A stretch of DNA of 64,000 nt, taken from NCBI GenBank assembly GCA_963698085.1, contig OY969122.1, forward strand, positions 868,001-932,000, read 5' to 3'. The translations under genes were made by a program, and so were the position numbers. Below are positions 1 through 6,982 of this stretch, in pieces. The notes under the pieces are model-generated. The model was not told where the DNA came from and did no database searches. It was given only the letters and a program-made list of their open reading frames with translations. The DNA comes from VRUE01 sp963698085 (lineage in GTDB: Bacteria > Actinomycetota > Thermoleophilia > Solirubrobacterales > 70-9). Numbering within the stretch: the first letter of the stretch is position 1; every line of letters begins with the position of its first letter.

Positions 1-145
1 CGTAGCCGCGGTCATCCTGAATCCTCTGCATGTCGGTGTAGGCGTCGCGCAGCGCTTCGACCTGCGGCTCGGTCATCTCGTCGATGTTCGGCCGGTGGCG
101 CACCGGCACGGCCTGACGCTGCACGGTGGGTGCGCCGGTTGCCAT
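1..145 (-). CDS. N-terminus of tyrosinase-like protein (partial, runs off left edge)
   Basis: Only about the first 48 codons are visible, read leftward from an ATG at 145. The translation ends in an acidic/aromatic stretch, MQRIQDDRGY, preceded by IDEMTEPQVEALRDAY. This resembles the short N-terminal helix before the first copper-binding histidine region of actinobacterial tyrosinase-like (type 3 copper oxidase) proteins. No copper-ligand histidine lies inside the window, so the family call rests on this N-terminal resemblance alone. The start follows the stop of the small membrane protein gene by 3 nt, suggesting co-transcription. It could be another protein with a similar leader helix. Confidence 0.45.
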   Translation of the reverse strand, partial: MATGAPTVQRQAVPVRHRPNIDEMTEPQVEALRDAYTDMQRIQDDRGY

Positions 146-148
146 CGC

Positions 149-310
149 TCAGACTGCTCCGCGGTTGGCAGCGGTGCGGCGGTCCCGGCGCCAGTGGGCT
201 GAGGCATAGGAGCGCGCCAAGGCCACGGCGCCGGCGATGCTCAATCCCCCGAGCGGGAGCATCCAGGGCAAGGCCTCCTCGACCGGTAGGCCTACGATGT
301 GAGCCAACAT
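149..310 (-). CDS. small single-span membrane protein upstream of the tyrosinase-like gene
   Basis: A 53-residue protein with one hydrophobic segment (about residues 16-35, PWMLPLGGLSIAGAVALA) followed by a strongly basic tail (HWRRDRR). That suggests one membrane span with a cytoplasmic C-terminus. I chose the ATG at 310 over a TTG 24 nt further upstream because a GGGAGGG ribosome binding site sits about 10 nt before the ATG. Its stop is 3 nt from the start of the partial tyrosinase-like gene, so the two probably form an operon. It may help maturation or localisation of that enzyme, but this is a guess from position. I do not recognise a named family. Confidence 0.5.
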   Translation of the reverse strand: MLAHIVGLPVEEALPWMLPLGGLSIAGAVALARSYASAHWRRDRRTAANRGAV

Positions 311-354
311 TGGCGGCGACCCTCCCAGGGGCAACGTTCATCGTGCAACTTTTT

Positions 355-371
355 CTGAATAAACACTTCAG
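355..371. promoter_or_regulatory. inverted repeat CTGAA-N7-TTCAG in a divergent promoter region
   Basis: CTGAA and TTCAG face each other across 7 nt inside a roughly 40-bp AT-rich patch, the only one in this GC-rich stretch. It lies between the leftward small membrane gene and the rightward FAD oxidase. An AT-rich patch with a short palindrome between divergent genes suits a promoter with a repressor site. No regulator gene is adjacent, so the binding protein is unknown. Confidence 0.4.
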
Positions 372-412
372 TAATTAACAAACACGACACCACTCGAAGA
401 GGAGACCCCCGC

Positions 413-1777
413 ATGACCGACTTCACCGGGCTGGCTGTCGCCGGCCGGATCAGCACCCCCGCCGACTCCGACTGGAACCAGGCGCGCACCGCGTGGAACC
501 TGGTCGCCGATCAGCACCCGGCGGCGGTCGTCTTCGCTGAGAGCGCCGAGGACATCGCGGCGACGGTCCGCTTCGCCGCTGAGAACGAGCTCAAAGTCGC
601 CGCCCAGGGGACCGGCCACGGAGCGGCGGCGCTGGCGCCACTGGAGGGGACGATCCTGCTCAAGACGGAGCGGATGCGCGGGGTCGAGGTTGATCCTGGC
701 GCCCACCGGGCGCGGGTCGAGGCCGGCGTGCTCGGAGCCGAGCTGGGCCAGGCGGCCGGCGAGCACGGGCTCTGCTTCCTGCCGGGCTCCTCGCCCGACG
801 TCGGCGTGACCGGCTACACGCTCGGCGGCGGACTGAGCTGGCTGGGGCGCCGCTACGGCTTTGCCTGCAACCGCGTCGCCGCGATTGAGCTGATCGACGC
901 CGACGGCGAGGCCCGCACGGTCGACGCTGACAACGACCCCGACCTCTTCTGGGCCTTGCGCGGCGGCGGTGGTGGCTACGCGGCGGTCGCGGCGCTGCAG
1001 GTGGAACTGCTGCCGATCGCCGAGGTCTACGCGGGCGCCTTGCTCTTCCCCGCCGAGGTCGGCGCCGAGGCAGTGCGCGTCTACCGCGACTGGGCCGCGG
1101 GCGTCCCCGAGGAGGTCAGCTCGGTCGTCCGCTTCCTCACCCCACCGCCGATCCCAGACGTGCCCGAGCCACTCCGCGGTACGCCGTTGCTGACGATCGG
1201 TGCCGCCTGCATCGGCGGCCAGGCAGAGGGCGAAGCGACGATCGCGCCGCTGCGCGAGATCGGCGAGACGATCATGGATACCTTCGCCTGGATGCCTACC
1301 GCCGGTTTGAGCAGAATCCATATGGACCCGGAGACTCCGGTGCCGGCCATCGGCGAAGGGATGACGATCCGCGAGCTCCCCGACGAGGCGATCGAGGCAT
1401 TCGTCTCGGTCGCCGGTCCCGAATCGGGCTCGCCTCTGCTGCTCAGCGAGCTGCGCCACCTCGGCGGCGCCCTGGGACGTCCGGCCGAGAACGGCGGCGC
1501 CCTCTCACACCTCGACGCCGACTTCGTCATGTTCAGCGTCGGCATGCCGATGACCCCGGAGCTGGGCGAGGCGATTCCCGCCCACCTGCGGGAGATCGAG
1601 GAGAAAATGAGCCCCTGGGCGGCAGGCGGCGGCTACTACAACTTCGTCGAGGGACCCTGCGACGTCGACGCGATCCTGCCGCCCGAGGTCTGCGATCGAC
1701 TCGGCGAGGCAAAGCGCAAGTGGGACCCGAGCGGACGCATCATCGCCAACCACGCGGTCTCGCTGGGCGAGGTCTGA
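413..1777 (+). CDS. FAD-linked oxidase, PCMH/berberine-bridge type
   Basis: This 454-residue protein has the layout of the FAD-binding PCMH oxidases: an N-terminal FAD domain to about residue 215, then a substrate domain, and a C-terminal berberine-bridge-like end (YYNFVEG, then KWDPSGRI with the family's typical K-x-DPxxR pattern). The flavinylation loop QGTGHGA supplies a histidine (about residue 69). The second loop reads GSSPDVGVTGYTLGGGLSWL, where bicovalent members carry a cysteine before the proline. Here a serine stands there, so FAD is probably linked through the histidine only. The family oxidises alcohols, sugars or alkaloid-like substrates with oxygen; the substrate here cannot be read. 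A GAGGAG site lies before the ATG. Confidence 0.85.
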   Translation: MTDFTGLAVAGRISTPADSDWNQARTAWNLVADQHPAAVVFAESAEDIAATVRFAAENELKVAAQGTGHGAAALAPLEGTILLKTERMRGVEVDPGAHRARVEAGVLGAELGQAAGEHGLCFLPGSSPDVGVTGYTLGGGLSWLGRRYGFACNRVAAIELIDADGEARTVDADNDPDLFWALRGGGGGYAAVAALQVELLPIAEVYAGALLFPAEVGAEAVRVYRDWAAGVPEEVSSVVRFLTPPPIPDVPEPLRGTPLLTIGAACIGGQAEGEATIAPLREIGETIMDTFAWMPTAGLSRIHMDPETPVPAIGEGMTIRELPDEAIEAFVSVAGPESGSPLLLSELRHLGGALGRPAENGGALSHLDADFVMFSVGMPMTPELGEAIPAHLREIEEKMSPWAAGGGYYNFVEGPCDVDAILPPEVCDRLGEAKRKWDPSGRIIANHAVSLGEV

Positions 1778-1800
1778 ACCGAACCCGCTTCTCTTGTCAA

Positions 1801-1824
1801 ATAGTGGTACACTTAACCCACTAT
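1801..1824. promoter_or_regulatory. operator-like inverted repeat overlapping a start codon
   Basis: ATAGTGG (1801-1807) and CCACTAT (1818-1824) form a perfect 7-bp inverted repeat whose right arm covers the first two bases of the ATG of the next gene. The 10-nt spacer contains TACACT, a plausible -10 hexamer placed so that transcription would begin at or next to the ATG. No Shine-Dalgarno sequence precedes the ATG. Together this suggests a leaderless promoter with a repressor site, as expected for self-regulating toxin-antitoxin-like operons. Confidence 0.45.
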
Positions 1825-2326
1825 GACGTTTATAGTGCCCACCAGACCGGGCCGGTACGAGATTCGGGAGTCGGCCCAAACGCCTAAGGGCCCCCGTAGC
1901 CGGACGCTCGTCTCATTCCGCGAGCTGGACGACGCTGTAGTCGAGAAGGCCCGGGAAAAGGGCGCCAAGGCAGTCGACGTAACCGAGTTGAGGCGGGCAG
2001 CGCGACGAGCAGGCGCTCCGGTATCGCGGCCCGTGACGGATCGGGCCGCGCGCGAGCTGATCGCGGAGCTGGCCAAGGGGCGCCAACTCGATCCAACCCT
2101 GCGTCACATGCTTCTCGACCTTCTTCGCCATGGCCACGGGGATGGCCCGATGCGTTCTTCGCAGAACGAGGCTCACCACGACGTCGCCGAGTGGATGGCC
2201 GCCTCGTCGAAGGACCGCGGAAAGGCGCTAGTCGACCTCCTGTTGCTCGCCGACGCGCTGCCCCATGGAGGACGGAAAGGCAAACCGCTTCGCTTTCCGA
2301 GGCTGGATTCCACCCGTCATGGCTGA
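1823..2326 (+). CDS. helical protein, putative partner of the adjacent nucleotidyltransferase
   Basis: A 167-residue, mostly helical and charged protein with no motif I can name. Residues about 30-110 alternate acidic and basic helices (REKGAKAVDVTELRRAARRA), and the C-terminal part is leucine-rich (KALVDLLLLADALP). It overlaps the nucleotidyltransferase gene by 8 nt, so the two are translationally coupled. The start is set by an operator-like repeat and probable leaderless promoter. By position it is the candidate antitoxin or regulatory partner of an AbiEii-like enzyme, although it shows no obvious winged helix such as AbiEi would have. Function unknown. Confidence 0.6.
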   Translation: MTFIVPTRPGRYEIRESAQTPKGPRSRTLVSFRELDDAVVEKAREKGAKAVDVTELRRAARRAGAPVSRPVTDRAARELIAELAKGRQLDPTLRHMLLDLLRHGHGDGPMRSSQNEAHHDVAEWMAASSKDRGKALVDLLLLADALPHGGRKGKPLRFPRLDSTRHG

Positions 2327-2915
2327 CGCCGCCACGAAACCCATGCTCAGCGACGACCCGCCGCTGCCCGACAAGGTGGTCGCCATCCACGAAGCCCTGC
2401 TGGCCGCCAAGATCTCGTACGCGCTTGGAGGAGCGCTCGCCCTCGCCTACTACGCGACCCCCCGCGCCACGATCGACATCGACCTCAATGTCTTCATCCC
2501 GGCCGAGCGTTGGCGGGAGGTCGTCGACGTGCTCGGCCCGCTCGGCGTCGCGGTCGGGGACCTCGACCCGGCAGTGCTGGAACGCGACGGTCAGTGCCGT
2601 CTGTGGTGGGGCGATAACGCGGTCGATCTCTTCTTTGCCTACGACCCCATCCACAAGGCGATGAAGAAAGGGGCTCGGCGCGTGCCGTTCGGCGGGACCA
2701 CGGTGTCGATCCTGGCGCCCGAGCATCTCGCCGTCTGCAAGGCGATGTTCGATCGGCGCAAGGACTGGCTGGATATCGAGCAGATGCTGATCGCCACCGA
2801 CGAGCTCGACGTCAGCGAAATAGAACGGTGGCTCGAACGCATGGTGGACGGAAACGATCCCCGCCTCCAGCACCTGCTCGAGCTGAAGGTCGGATTTCCT
2901 ACCGACGAAGACTAG
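2319..2915 (+). CDS. AbiEii-like nucleotidyltransferase (candidate toxin)
   Basis: A 198-residue protein with the nucleotidyltransferase signature: GGALALAYYATPRATIDIDL near residues 34-53. This gives the GG motif, the conserved R-x-T and the D-x-D metal-binding pair. The later VDLFFAYDP (about residues 95-103) fits the third acidic strand. Such stand-alone enzymes (AbiEii/AbiGii and related families) act as toxins that transfer nucleotides to RNA or protein and are normally held in check by a co-encoded partner. I placed the start at the ATG overlapping the upstream stop; an in-frame ATG 54 nt earlier is possible. The gene ends by overlapping the convergent pgl stop by 4 bp. The toxin role is inferred from family and gene pairing. 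Confidence 0.65.
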   Translation: MADAATKPMLSDDPPLPDKVVAIHEALLAAKISYALGGALALAYYATPRATIDIDLNVFIPAERWREVVDVLGPLGVAVGDLDPAVLERDGQCRLWWGDNAVDLFFAYDPIHKAMKKGARRVPFGGTTVSILAPEHLAVCKAMFDRRKDWLDIEQMLIATDELDVSEIERWLERMVDGNDPRLQHLLELKVGFPTDED

Positions 2916-3586
2916 GTTGAGCCCGCGGCCGCCTCGTCGGCGACGACAAGCATGTCGTCGTTTGCGACCCTGCCGGCGGGGATCGAGGTGTCGCCGGCGA
3001 GCAGCTTCGCGAGTGGCTCGCGCACACCCTCGCCCAACGTCAGCCAGAGGATCTGGCGAGCCGCCGCCAGGGCCGGGTAGGTGAGCGTCATGCGGCGGTA
3101 GCCCTGGTAGATCCCGTCGGTCATCGCCACGCGGCGGTCCTCGACGCCCAGCACCGAGTCGCCGGGGATGAGCGAGGCGGTATGGCCGTCCGGCCCGAGG
3201 CCGAGGTGGACGAGGTCGAGCCGCTCCGGTACGTGCACTTCATACTCGGCGGCGGAGAGTTCGAGATCGCGGCTCGTAACCGGCATCGGCCGCAGCGAAG
3301 CCTGGTGGTCGAGCGAGAGCATCTGCACCAGGTGGGTGAGGTTGCGCGCCTCGTCACCGGGCGGCGCGACGCGCTCGTCGACCTGGTAGATGTGCGCCTG
3401 CTCCCAGGGCATCTCGTCCATTTCGCCGAGCATGCCGATCATCGCCCAGGGCGTCTTGCCGCCGCTGAGCGCGAGGTTGAACTCACCCCGCGCCTCGACC
3501 GCCTCGCGGCCGGCAGCGGCAACCGCCTCGGCCGCGGTGCGGGACGCCGCGTCGGCGTCGGGGAGGACCCTGGACTCGATCGCCAT
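2912..3586 (-). CDS. pgl: 6-phosphogluconolactonase
   Basis: This enzyme hydrolyses 6-phosphoglucono-lactone to 6-phosphogluconate, the second step of the oxidative pentose phosphate pathway, in the cytoplasm. The 224-residue protein has the family's expected length and motifs: LALSGGKTP (residues about 38-46, phosphate-binding loop), QVDERVAP (about 68-75) and LGLGPDGHTASLIPG (about 128-142) with the catalytic histidine. It follows gnd on the same strand after 26 nt, with divergent zwf beyond. All three oxidative-branch enzymes are therefore clustered, which strongly supports the call. Confidence 0.93.
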   Translation of the reverse strand: MAIESRVLPDADAASRTAAEAVAAAGREAVEARGEFNLALSGGKTPWAMIGMLGEMDEMPWEQAHIYQVDERVAPPGDEARNLTHLVQMLSLDHQASLRPMPVTSRDLELSAAEYEVHVPERLDLVHLGLGPDGHTASLIPGDSVLGVEDRRVAMTDGIYQGYRRMTLTYPALAAARQILWLTLGEGVREPLAKLLAGDTSIPAGRVANDDMLVVADEAAAGST

Positions 3587-3597
3587 CGCGGTCCCCT

Positions 3598-3613
3598 ACC
3601 CAGTCGCCTGGGT
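3598..3613 (-). other. short hairpin between gnd and pgl
   Basis: ACCCAG-TCGC-CTGGGT forms a perfect 6-bp stem with a 4-nt loop in the gap between the gnd stop and the pgl start. There is no T-run, so it is unlikely to end transcription fully. It could stabilise or partly attenuate the gnd-pgl message. Confidence 0.4.
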
Positions 3614-4629
3614 TAGGAAGCCTTCTCGTCGTGTCCGCCGAACTGCTTGCGCATTGCCGACAGCACCTTGTCGCCGAAGTCGTCGAGCCCGCGCGAGTAG
3701 AAGCGCTCGTACAGCGCCGTGGTCAGCACCGGTGCCGGCACACCCTCGTCGATCGCGGCGATCGAGGTCCAGCGGCCCTCGCCGGAGTCCGAGACGCGGC
3801 CGGAGAAATCGGAGAGATCGGAGGATTCCTGCATCGCCGCCGCGGTCAGGTCGAGCAGCCAGGAGCCGATCACGCTGCCACGCCGCCATACCTCGGCGAC
3901 CTCGGGCAGGTCGAGGTCGTACTGGTAGTACTCGGGTTGCTCCAGCGGCGCCGTCTCCGCGTCGGCCTCACGCTCGACCTTGCCGGCGTTGGCGTTCTTG
4001 AGGATGTTGAGGCCCTCGGCGTAGGCGGCCATCAGCCCGTACTCGATCCCGTTGTGGACCATCTTCACGAAGTGCCCCGCTCCGTTCGGCCCGCAGTGCA
4101 GGTAGCCGTTCTCCGCCGCGGACGGCTCCCCAGCGCGGCCGGGAGTGCGCTCCGCCGCCTCGACCCCCGGCGCGAGGCTGGCGAAGATCGGGTCGAGCCG
4201 CGCCACCGCCCCGTCCGGGCCGCCGATCATTAGGCAGTAGCCCCGCTCCAAGCCGAAGACGCCGCCGCTGGTGCCGCAGTCGACGAAATCGATCCCCGCT
4301 TCGCGCAGCTTCTCGGCGCGGCGGATGTCGTCGCGGTAGTAGGAGTTGCCGCCGTCGACGATCGCGTCGCCCGGCTCTAGCACCGCGGCGACGTCCTCGA
4401 CGGTCTTCTCGGTGATCTCGCCCGCAGGCACCATCACCCAAACCGCGCGCGGCGCGCCCAGCTTCGAGGCCAGCTCCGCCAGCGATGAGGCGCCGTCGGC
4501 TCCCTCGCCTGCCAGCGCGGAGACGGCGTCGGGATTGACGTCGTAGGTGACGATGCGATGGCCGTCGCGCATCAAGCGCCGCGCCATGTTCGCCCCCATC
4601 CGGCCCAATCCGACGATTCCCAGCTCCAT
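3613..4629 (-). CDS. gnd: 6-phosphogluconate dehydrogenase, short decarboxylating form
   Basis: It oxidatively decarboxylates 6-phosphogluconate to ribulose 5-phosphate. The N-terminal Rossmann motif GIVGLGRMGANMARRL (residues about 4-19) binds the dinucleotide. VDGGNSYYRDD and FVDCGTSGGVFGLERG are substrate-binding signatures, and KMVHNGIEYGLM supplies the catalytic lysine region. At 338 residues it belongs to the short bacterial class (about 300-340 aa) rather than the 470-residue Escherichia coli type; the short class is often NAD-linked, so coenzyme choice is open. I start at the ATG giving MELGIVGLG, because the upstream extension runs through the zwf promoter. It is divergent from zwf with only 37 nt between starts. 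Confidence 0.92.
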   Translation of the reverse strand: MELGIVGLGRMGANMARRLMRDGHRIVTYDVNPDAVSALAGEGADGASSLAELASKLGAPRAVWVMVPAGEITEKTVEDVAAVLEPGDAIVDGGNSYYRDDIRRAEKLREAGIDFVDCGTSGGVFGLERGYCLMIGGPDGAVARLDPIFASLAPGVEAAERTPGRAGEPSAAENGYLHCGPNGAGHFVKMVHNGIEYGLMAAYAEGLNILKNANAGKVEREADAETAPLEQPEYYQYDLDLPEVAEVWRRGSVIGSWLLDLTAAAMQESSDLSDFSGRVSDSGEGRWTSIAAIDEGVPAPVLTTALYERFYSRGLDDFGDKVLSAMRKQFGGHDEKAS

Positions 4630-4666
4630 CTCCGTAAGCCTATGTGACTCGGATAGCCTGGCGGCG

Positions 4667-6064
4667 ATGGCGAGGCGTAACGACGGCACCGCGGCCGACG
4701 TGCTGACGATCTTCGGGATCAGCGGCGACCTGGCGAGGAAAATGACCTTCCACGCGCTCTATCGTTTGGAGGCCCGGGGCAAGCTCGACTGCCCGATCGT
4801 CGGCGTCGCGATCGACGAGTGGGACGATGAGAAGCTCCGCGCCCACGCCCGTGAGGCGATCGCGGCGACGATCGAAGACCCCGACGAGGATGTCTTCGGC
4901 AGGCTCGCCGCGCGCATGTCCTACATCCAGGGGGACTATGCCGACGAGGCGACCTTCGAGCGGCTGACCAAGGCAATCGAGGGGGCCGAGCGGCCGGTCT
5001 TCTACCTGGAGATCCCCCCCGTGCTGTTCGCCACGGTCGTCGAGGGGTTGGGCATGGCCGGCCTGACCGAGAACGCCCGCGTCGTGATCGAGAAGCCCTT
5101 CGGGCACGACCTCGAGTCCGCCCGCGCCCTCAACGCCGAGCTCTGCAAGGTGCTCAGCGAGGAGCAGATCCTGCGCATCGACCATTACCTCGGCAAGGAG
5201 CCGGTGATGGACATCTCCTACCTGCGTTTCGCCAACTCGCTGCTGGAGCCAGTCTGGAACCGCGAGCACGTTGCCCACGTCCAAGTGACGATCGCCGAGG
5301 ACTTCGGGGTCGACGATCGCGGTCGCTTCTACGACGCGGTCGGGGCGATGCGGGACGTGATCCAGAACCACGCCCTGCAGGTCCTCGCGCTGGTCGCGAT
5401 GGAGCCGCCGACCGGCAACTACGCCGACTCGATCCGCGACAAGAAGCTGGAGATGTTCCGGGCGGTGCGGACCGCCGATCCGAAGCGCTACGTGCGCGGC
5501 CAGTACGAAGGGTTCCTCGACGTCGCCGAAGTGGCGCCCGACTCGACCACCGAGACCTTCGCCGCGGTCGAGCTGGCAATCGACAACTGGCGCTGGAGCG
5601 GCATCCCCTTCTTCATCCGCGCCGGCAAGTGCATGCCGGTGAAGGCATCAGAGGTGAACGTCGTCTTCAAGCGCCCGCCGCGGCTCGGCATCGGGCGGGG
5701 CAAGCTGCCCGAACCGAACCAGCTGACCGTGCGGATCGAGCCCAAGCCCGGATCGCGCATCCGCCTCTTCGCCAAGCGGGCCGGCGAGGAGGCCTTCGAG
5801 CCGGCCGACCTCGAGGTCCTGTTCGAGAAAGTCCCCGGTGAGGACCCGGAGCCCTACGAGCGGCTGCTCGGCGACGCGCTCGCCGGCAGCAGCCAGCTCT
5901 TCACCCGCCAGGACACGGTCGAGGAGACCTGGCGGATCGTCGAGCCACTGCTCGAAGAACCGGGCCCGGTCCACCCTTACGCGTCGGGCACGTGGGGGCC
6001 GCGGGAGGCCCAGGACCTGACCCGCGGCCTCTGTCAGTGGTATGAGCCCTGGCTGCCCGCCTAG
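4667..6064 (+). CDS. zwf: glucose-6-phosphate 1-dehydrogenase
   Basis: It oxidises glucose 6-phosphate to 6-phosphoglucono-lactone, the entry step of the oxidative pentose phosphate pathway. The 465-residue product shows the dinucleotide loop FGISGDLARK (residues about 15-24), EKPFGHDL (about 143-150) and the active-site signature RIDHYLGKEPV (about 171-181) with the catalytic histidine. The C-terminal WGPREA is also typical. An upstream in-frame ATG exists, but the chosen ATG begins just before the Rossmann strand and keeps the divergent promoter free. Divergent transcription from gnd-pgl gives one regulatory point for the whole branch. Its stop overlaps the convergent next gene by 4 bp. Confidence 0.95.
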   Translation: MARRNDGTAADVLTIFGISGDLARKMTFHALYRLEARGKLDCPIVGVAIDEWDDEKLRAHAREAIAATIEDPDEDVFGRLAARMSYIQGDYADEATFERLTKAIEGAERPVFYLEIPPVLFATVVEGLGMAGLTENARVVIEKPFGHDLESARALNAELCKVLSEEQILRIDHYLGKEPVMDISYLRFANSLLEPVWNREHVAHVQVTIAEDFGVDDRGRFYDAVGAMRDVIQNHALQVLALVAMEPPTGNYADSIRDKKLEMFRAVRTADPKRYVRGQYEGFLDVAEVAPDSTTETFAAVELAIDNWRWSGIPFFIRAGKCMPVKASEVNVVFKRPPRLGIGRGKLPEPNQLTVRIEPKPGSRIRLFAKRAGEEAFEPADLEVLFEKVPGEDPEPYERLLGDALAGSSQLFTRQDTVEETWRIVEPLLEEPGPVHPYASGTWGPREAQDLTRGLCQWYEPWLPA

Positions 6065-6603
6065 CTGCGCGAGCGCCTCGCCGTCAGTCCCTCTAGAACG
6101 ACCTCGACCGGCGAGCGATGCTTGCCGTTGCCGGACTCGCGAGCTTGCTGCAGCTCGTTGGCCAGGTGGCCCAATTGCGCGCCGAAGGTACCTACGTCCT
6201 TGGCGGCACTCGCCAGGTCCTTCGAGCGGACCTTCATCTGCGGCCGGCGTTGAATCGCCCTGGCTATCCCATTGCCCCGGCGGGCCTGTCGAGCACCGAG
6301 CGCGAGGCCTCCCGCGGCACCGGCAAGAGCGGCACCGCCCGCTAGCAGCGGGACTTTCGCCTTGCCGACGGCGTGGGTCGCTTTGCCGGTGGCGTTGCCG
6401 ACCGCACTCGTTGCTTTACCAGCCGCGTTCCCGGCCGCTTCGGCTGCGTTCCCGGCCGCTTTGACGGGGGCCGGTTTGCTCGTGCGACGGCGCGAGCTCG
6501 TTTTTCTGCCTTTGGTTTTGCTGGTTGAGCCCCGCGATCGCGCCTGGGGTTTTTTCGAACCCCCGGAGCGTTTCGCGGAGGCTTTCGTTTTGGTCTGGGC
6601 CAT
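6061..6603 (-). CDS. Lys/Ala-rich protein with central hydrophobic segment
   Basis: A 180-residue protein in three parts. The first is a very basic tail of about 50 residues (KTKASAKRSGGSKK and similar), resembling histone-like disordered tails. The second is a repetitive alanine/glycine section with units such as AAGNAAEAAGNAAGKATSAV. The third is a hydrophobic stretch, VPLLAGGAALAGAAGGLALG, near residue 95, followed by a helical C-terminus. The mix could be a membrane-associated nucleic-acid-binding protein, but no family is recognised. It has a good GGAGG site and lies 9 nt downstream of the next leftward gene, so the two probably form an operon. Confidence 0.6.
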   Translation of the reverse strand: MAQTKTKASAKRSGGSKKPQARSRGSTSKTKGRKTSSRRRTSKPAPVKAAGNAAEAAGNAAGKATSAVGNATGKATHAVGKAKVPLLAGGAALAGAAGGLALGARQARRGNGIARAIQRRPQMKVRSKDLASAAKDVGTFGAQLGHLANELQQARESGNGKHRSPVEVVLEGLTARRSRS

Positions 6604-6612
6604 GGTTCCTCC

Positions 6613-6888
6613 TTAGTTGCTCCTGCCGAGCTCCCGCTCGCGCTGGCTGGCGCGCTCCTCATCGAGTTCCGCCTCGACCTTCGCCCGCTCCGCACGCTCC
6701 TCGGCGATCGCGGCCTCGGTGCGGCGGTCCTCCGCCCGCTCGCGGTGATGGCGGACGTCGTCGTGCTTGGCGTCGGTCTGCGCCTGTGCGAACTGCTGTC
6801 GAGTGCGGGTACGGCGCACGGCGGAAACGACGATCGCGAGGACGATCAGGGCGACGATCACTATGGCGACGATTGCGATGGTGGACAT
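6613..6888 (-). CDS. single-span membrane protein with charged coiled coil
   Basis: The 91-residue protein opens with a hydrophobic N-terminal helix (MSTIAIVAIVIVALIVLAIV) and continues as an extremely charged Arg/Glu coiled coil to the end. The start is set by a very strong GGAGGAGGAG site just upstream; a longer reading frame upstream lacks such support. It is probably N-terminally anchored with a cytoplasmic coiled coil. It is followed at once by the Lys/Ala-rich gene, suggesting a shared role at the membrane. I do not recognise a family. Confidence 0.65.
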   Translation of the reverse strand: MSTIAIVAIVIVALIVLAIVVSAVRRTRTRQQFAQAQTDAKHDDVRHHRERAEDRRTEAAIAEERAERAKVEAELDEERASQRERELGRSN

Positions 6889-6982
6889 CGCTCCTCCTCC
6901 TTTGGATAGAGACTTTCTCCCAATTGCCCGCTTTTCCAGGGATTGAAACCACACGCCGGGCAAGGGCATAGCCTGAGCAGCG

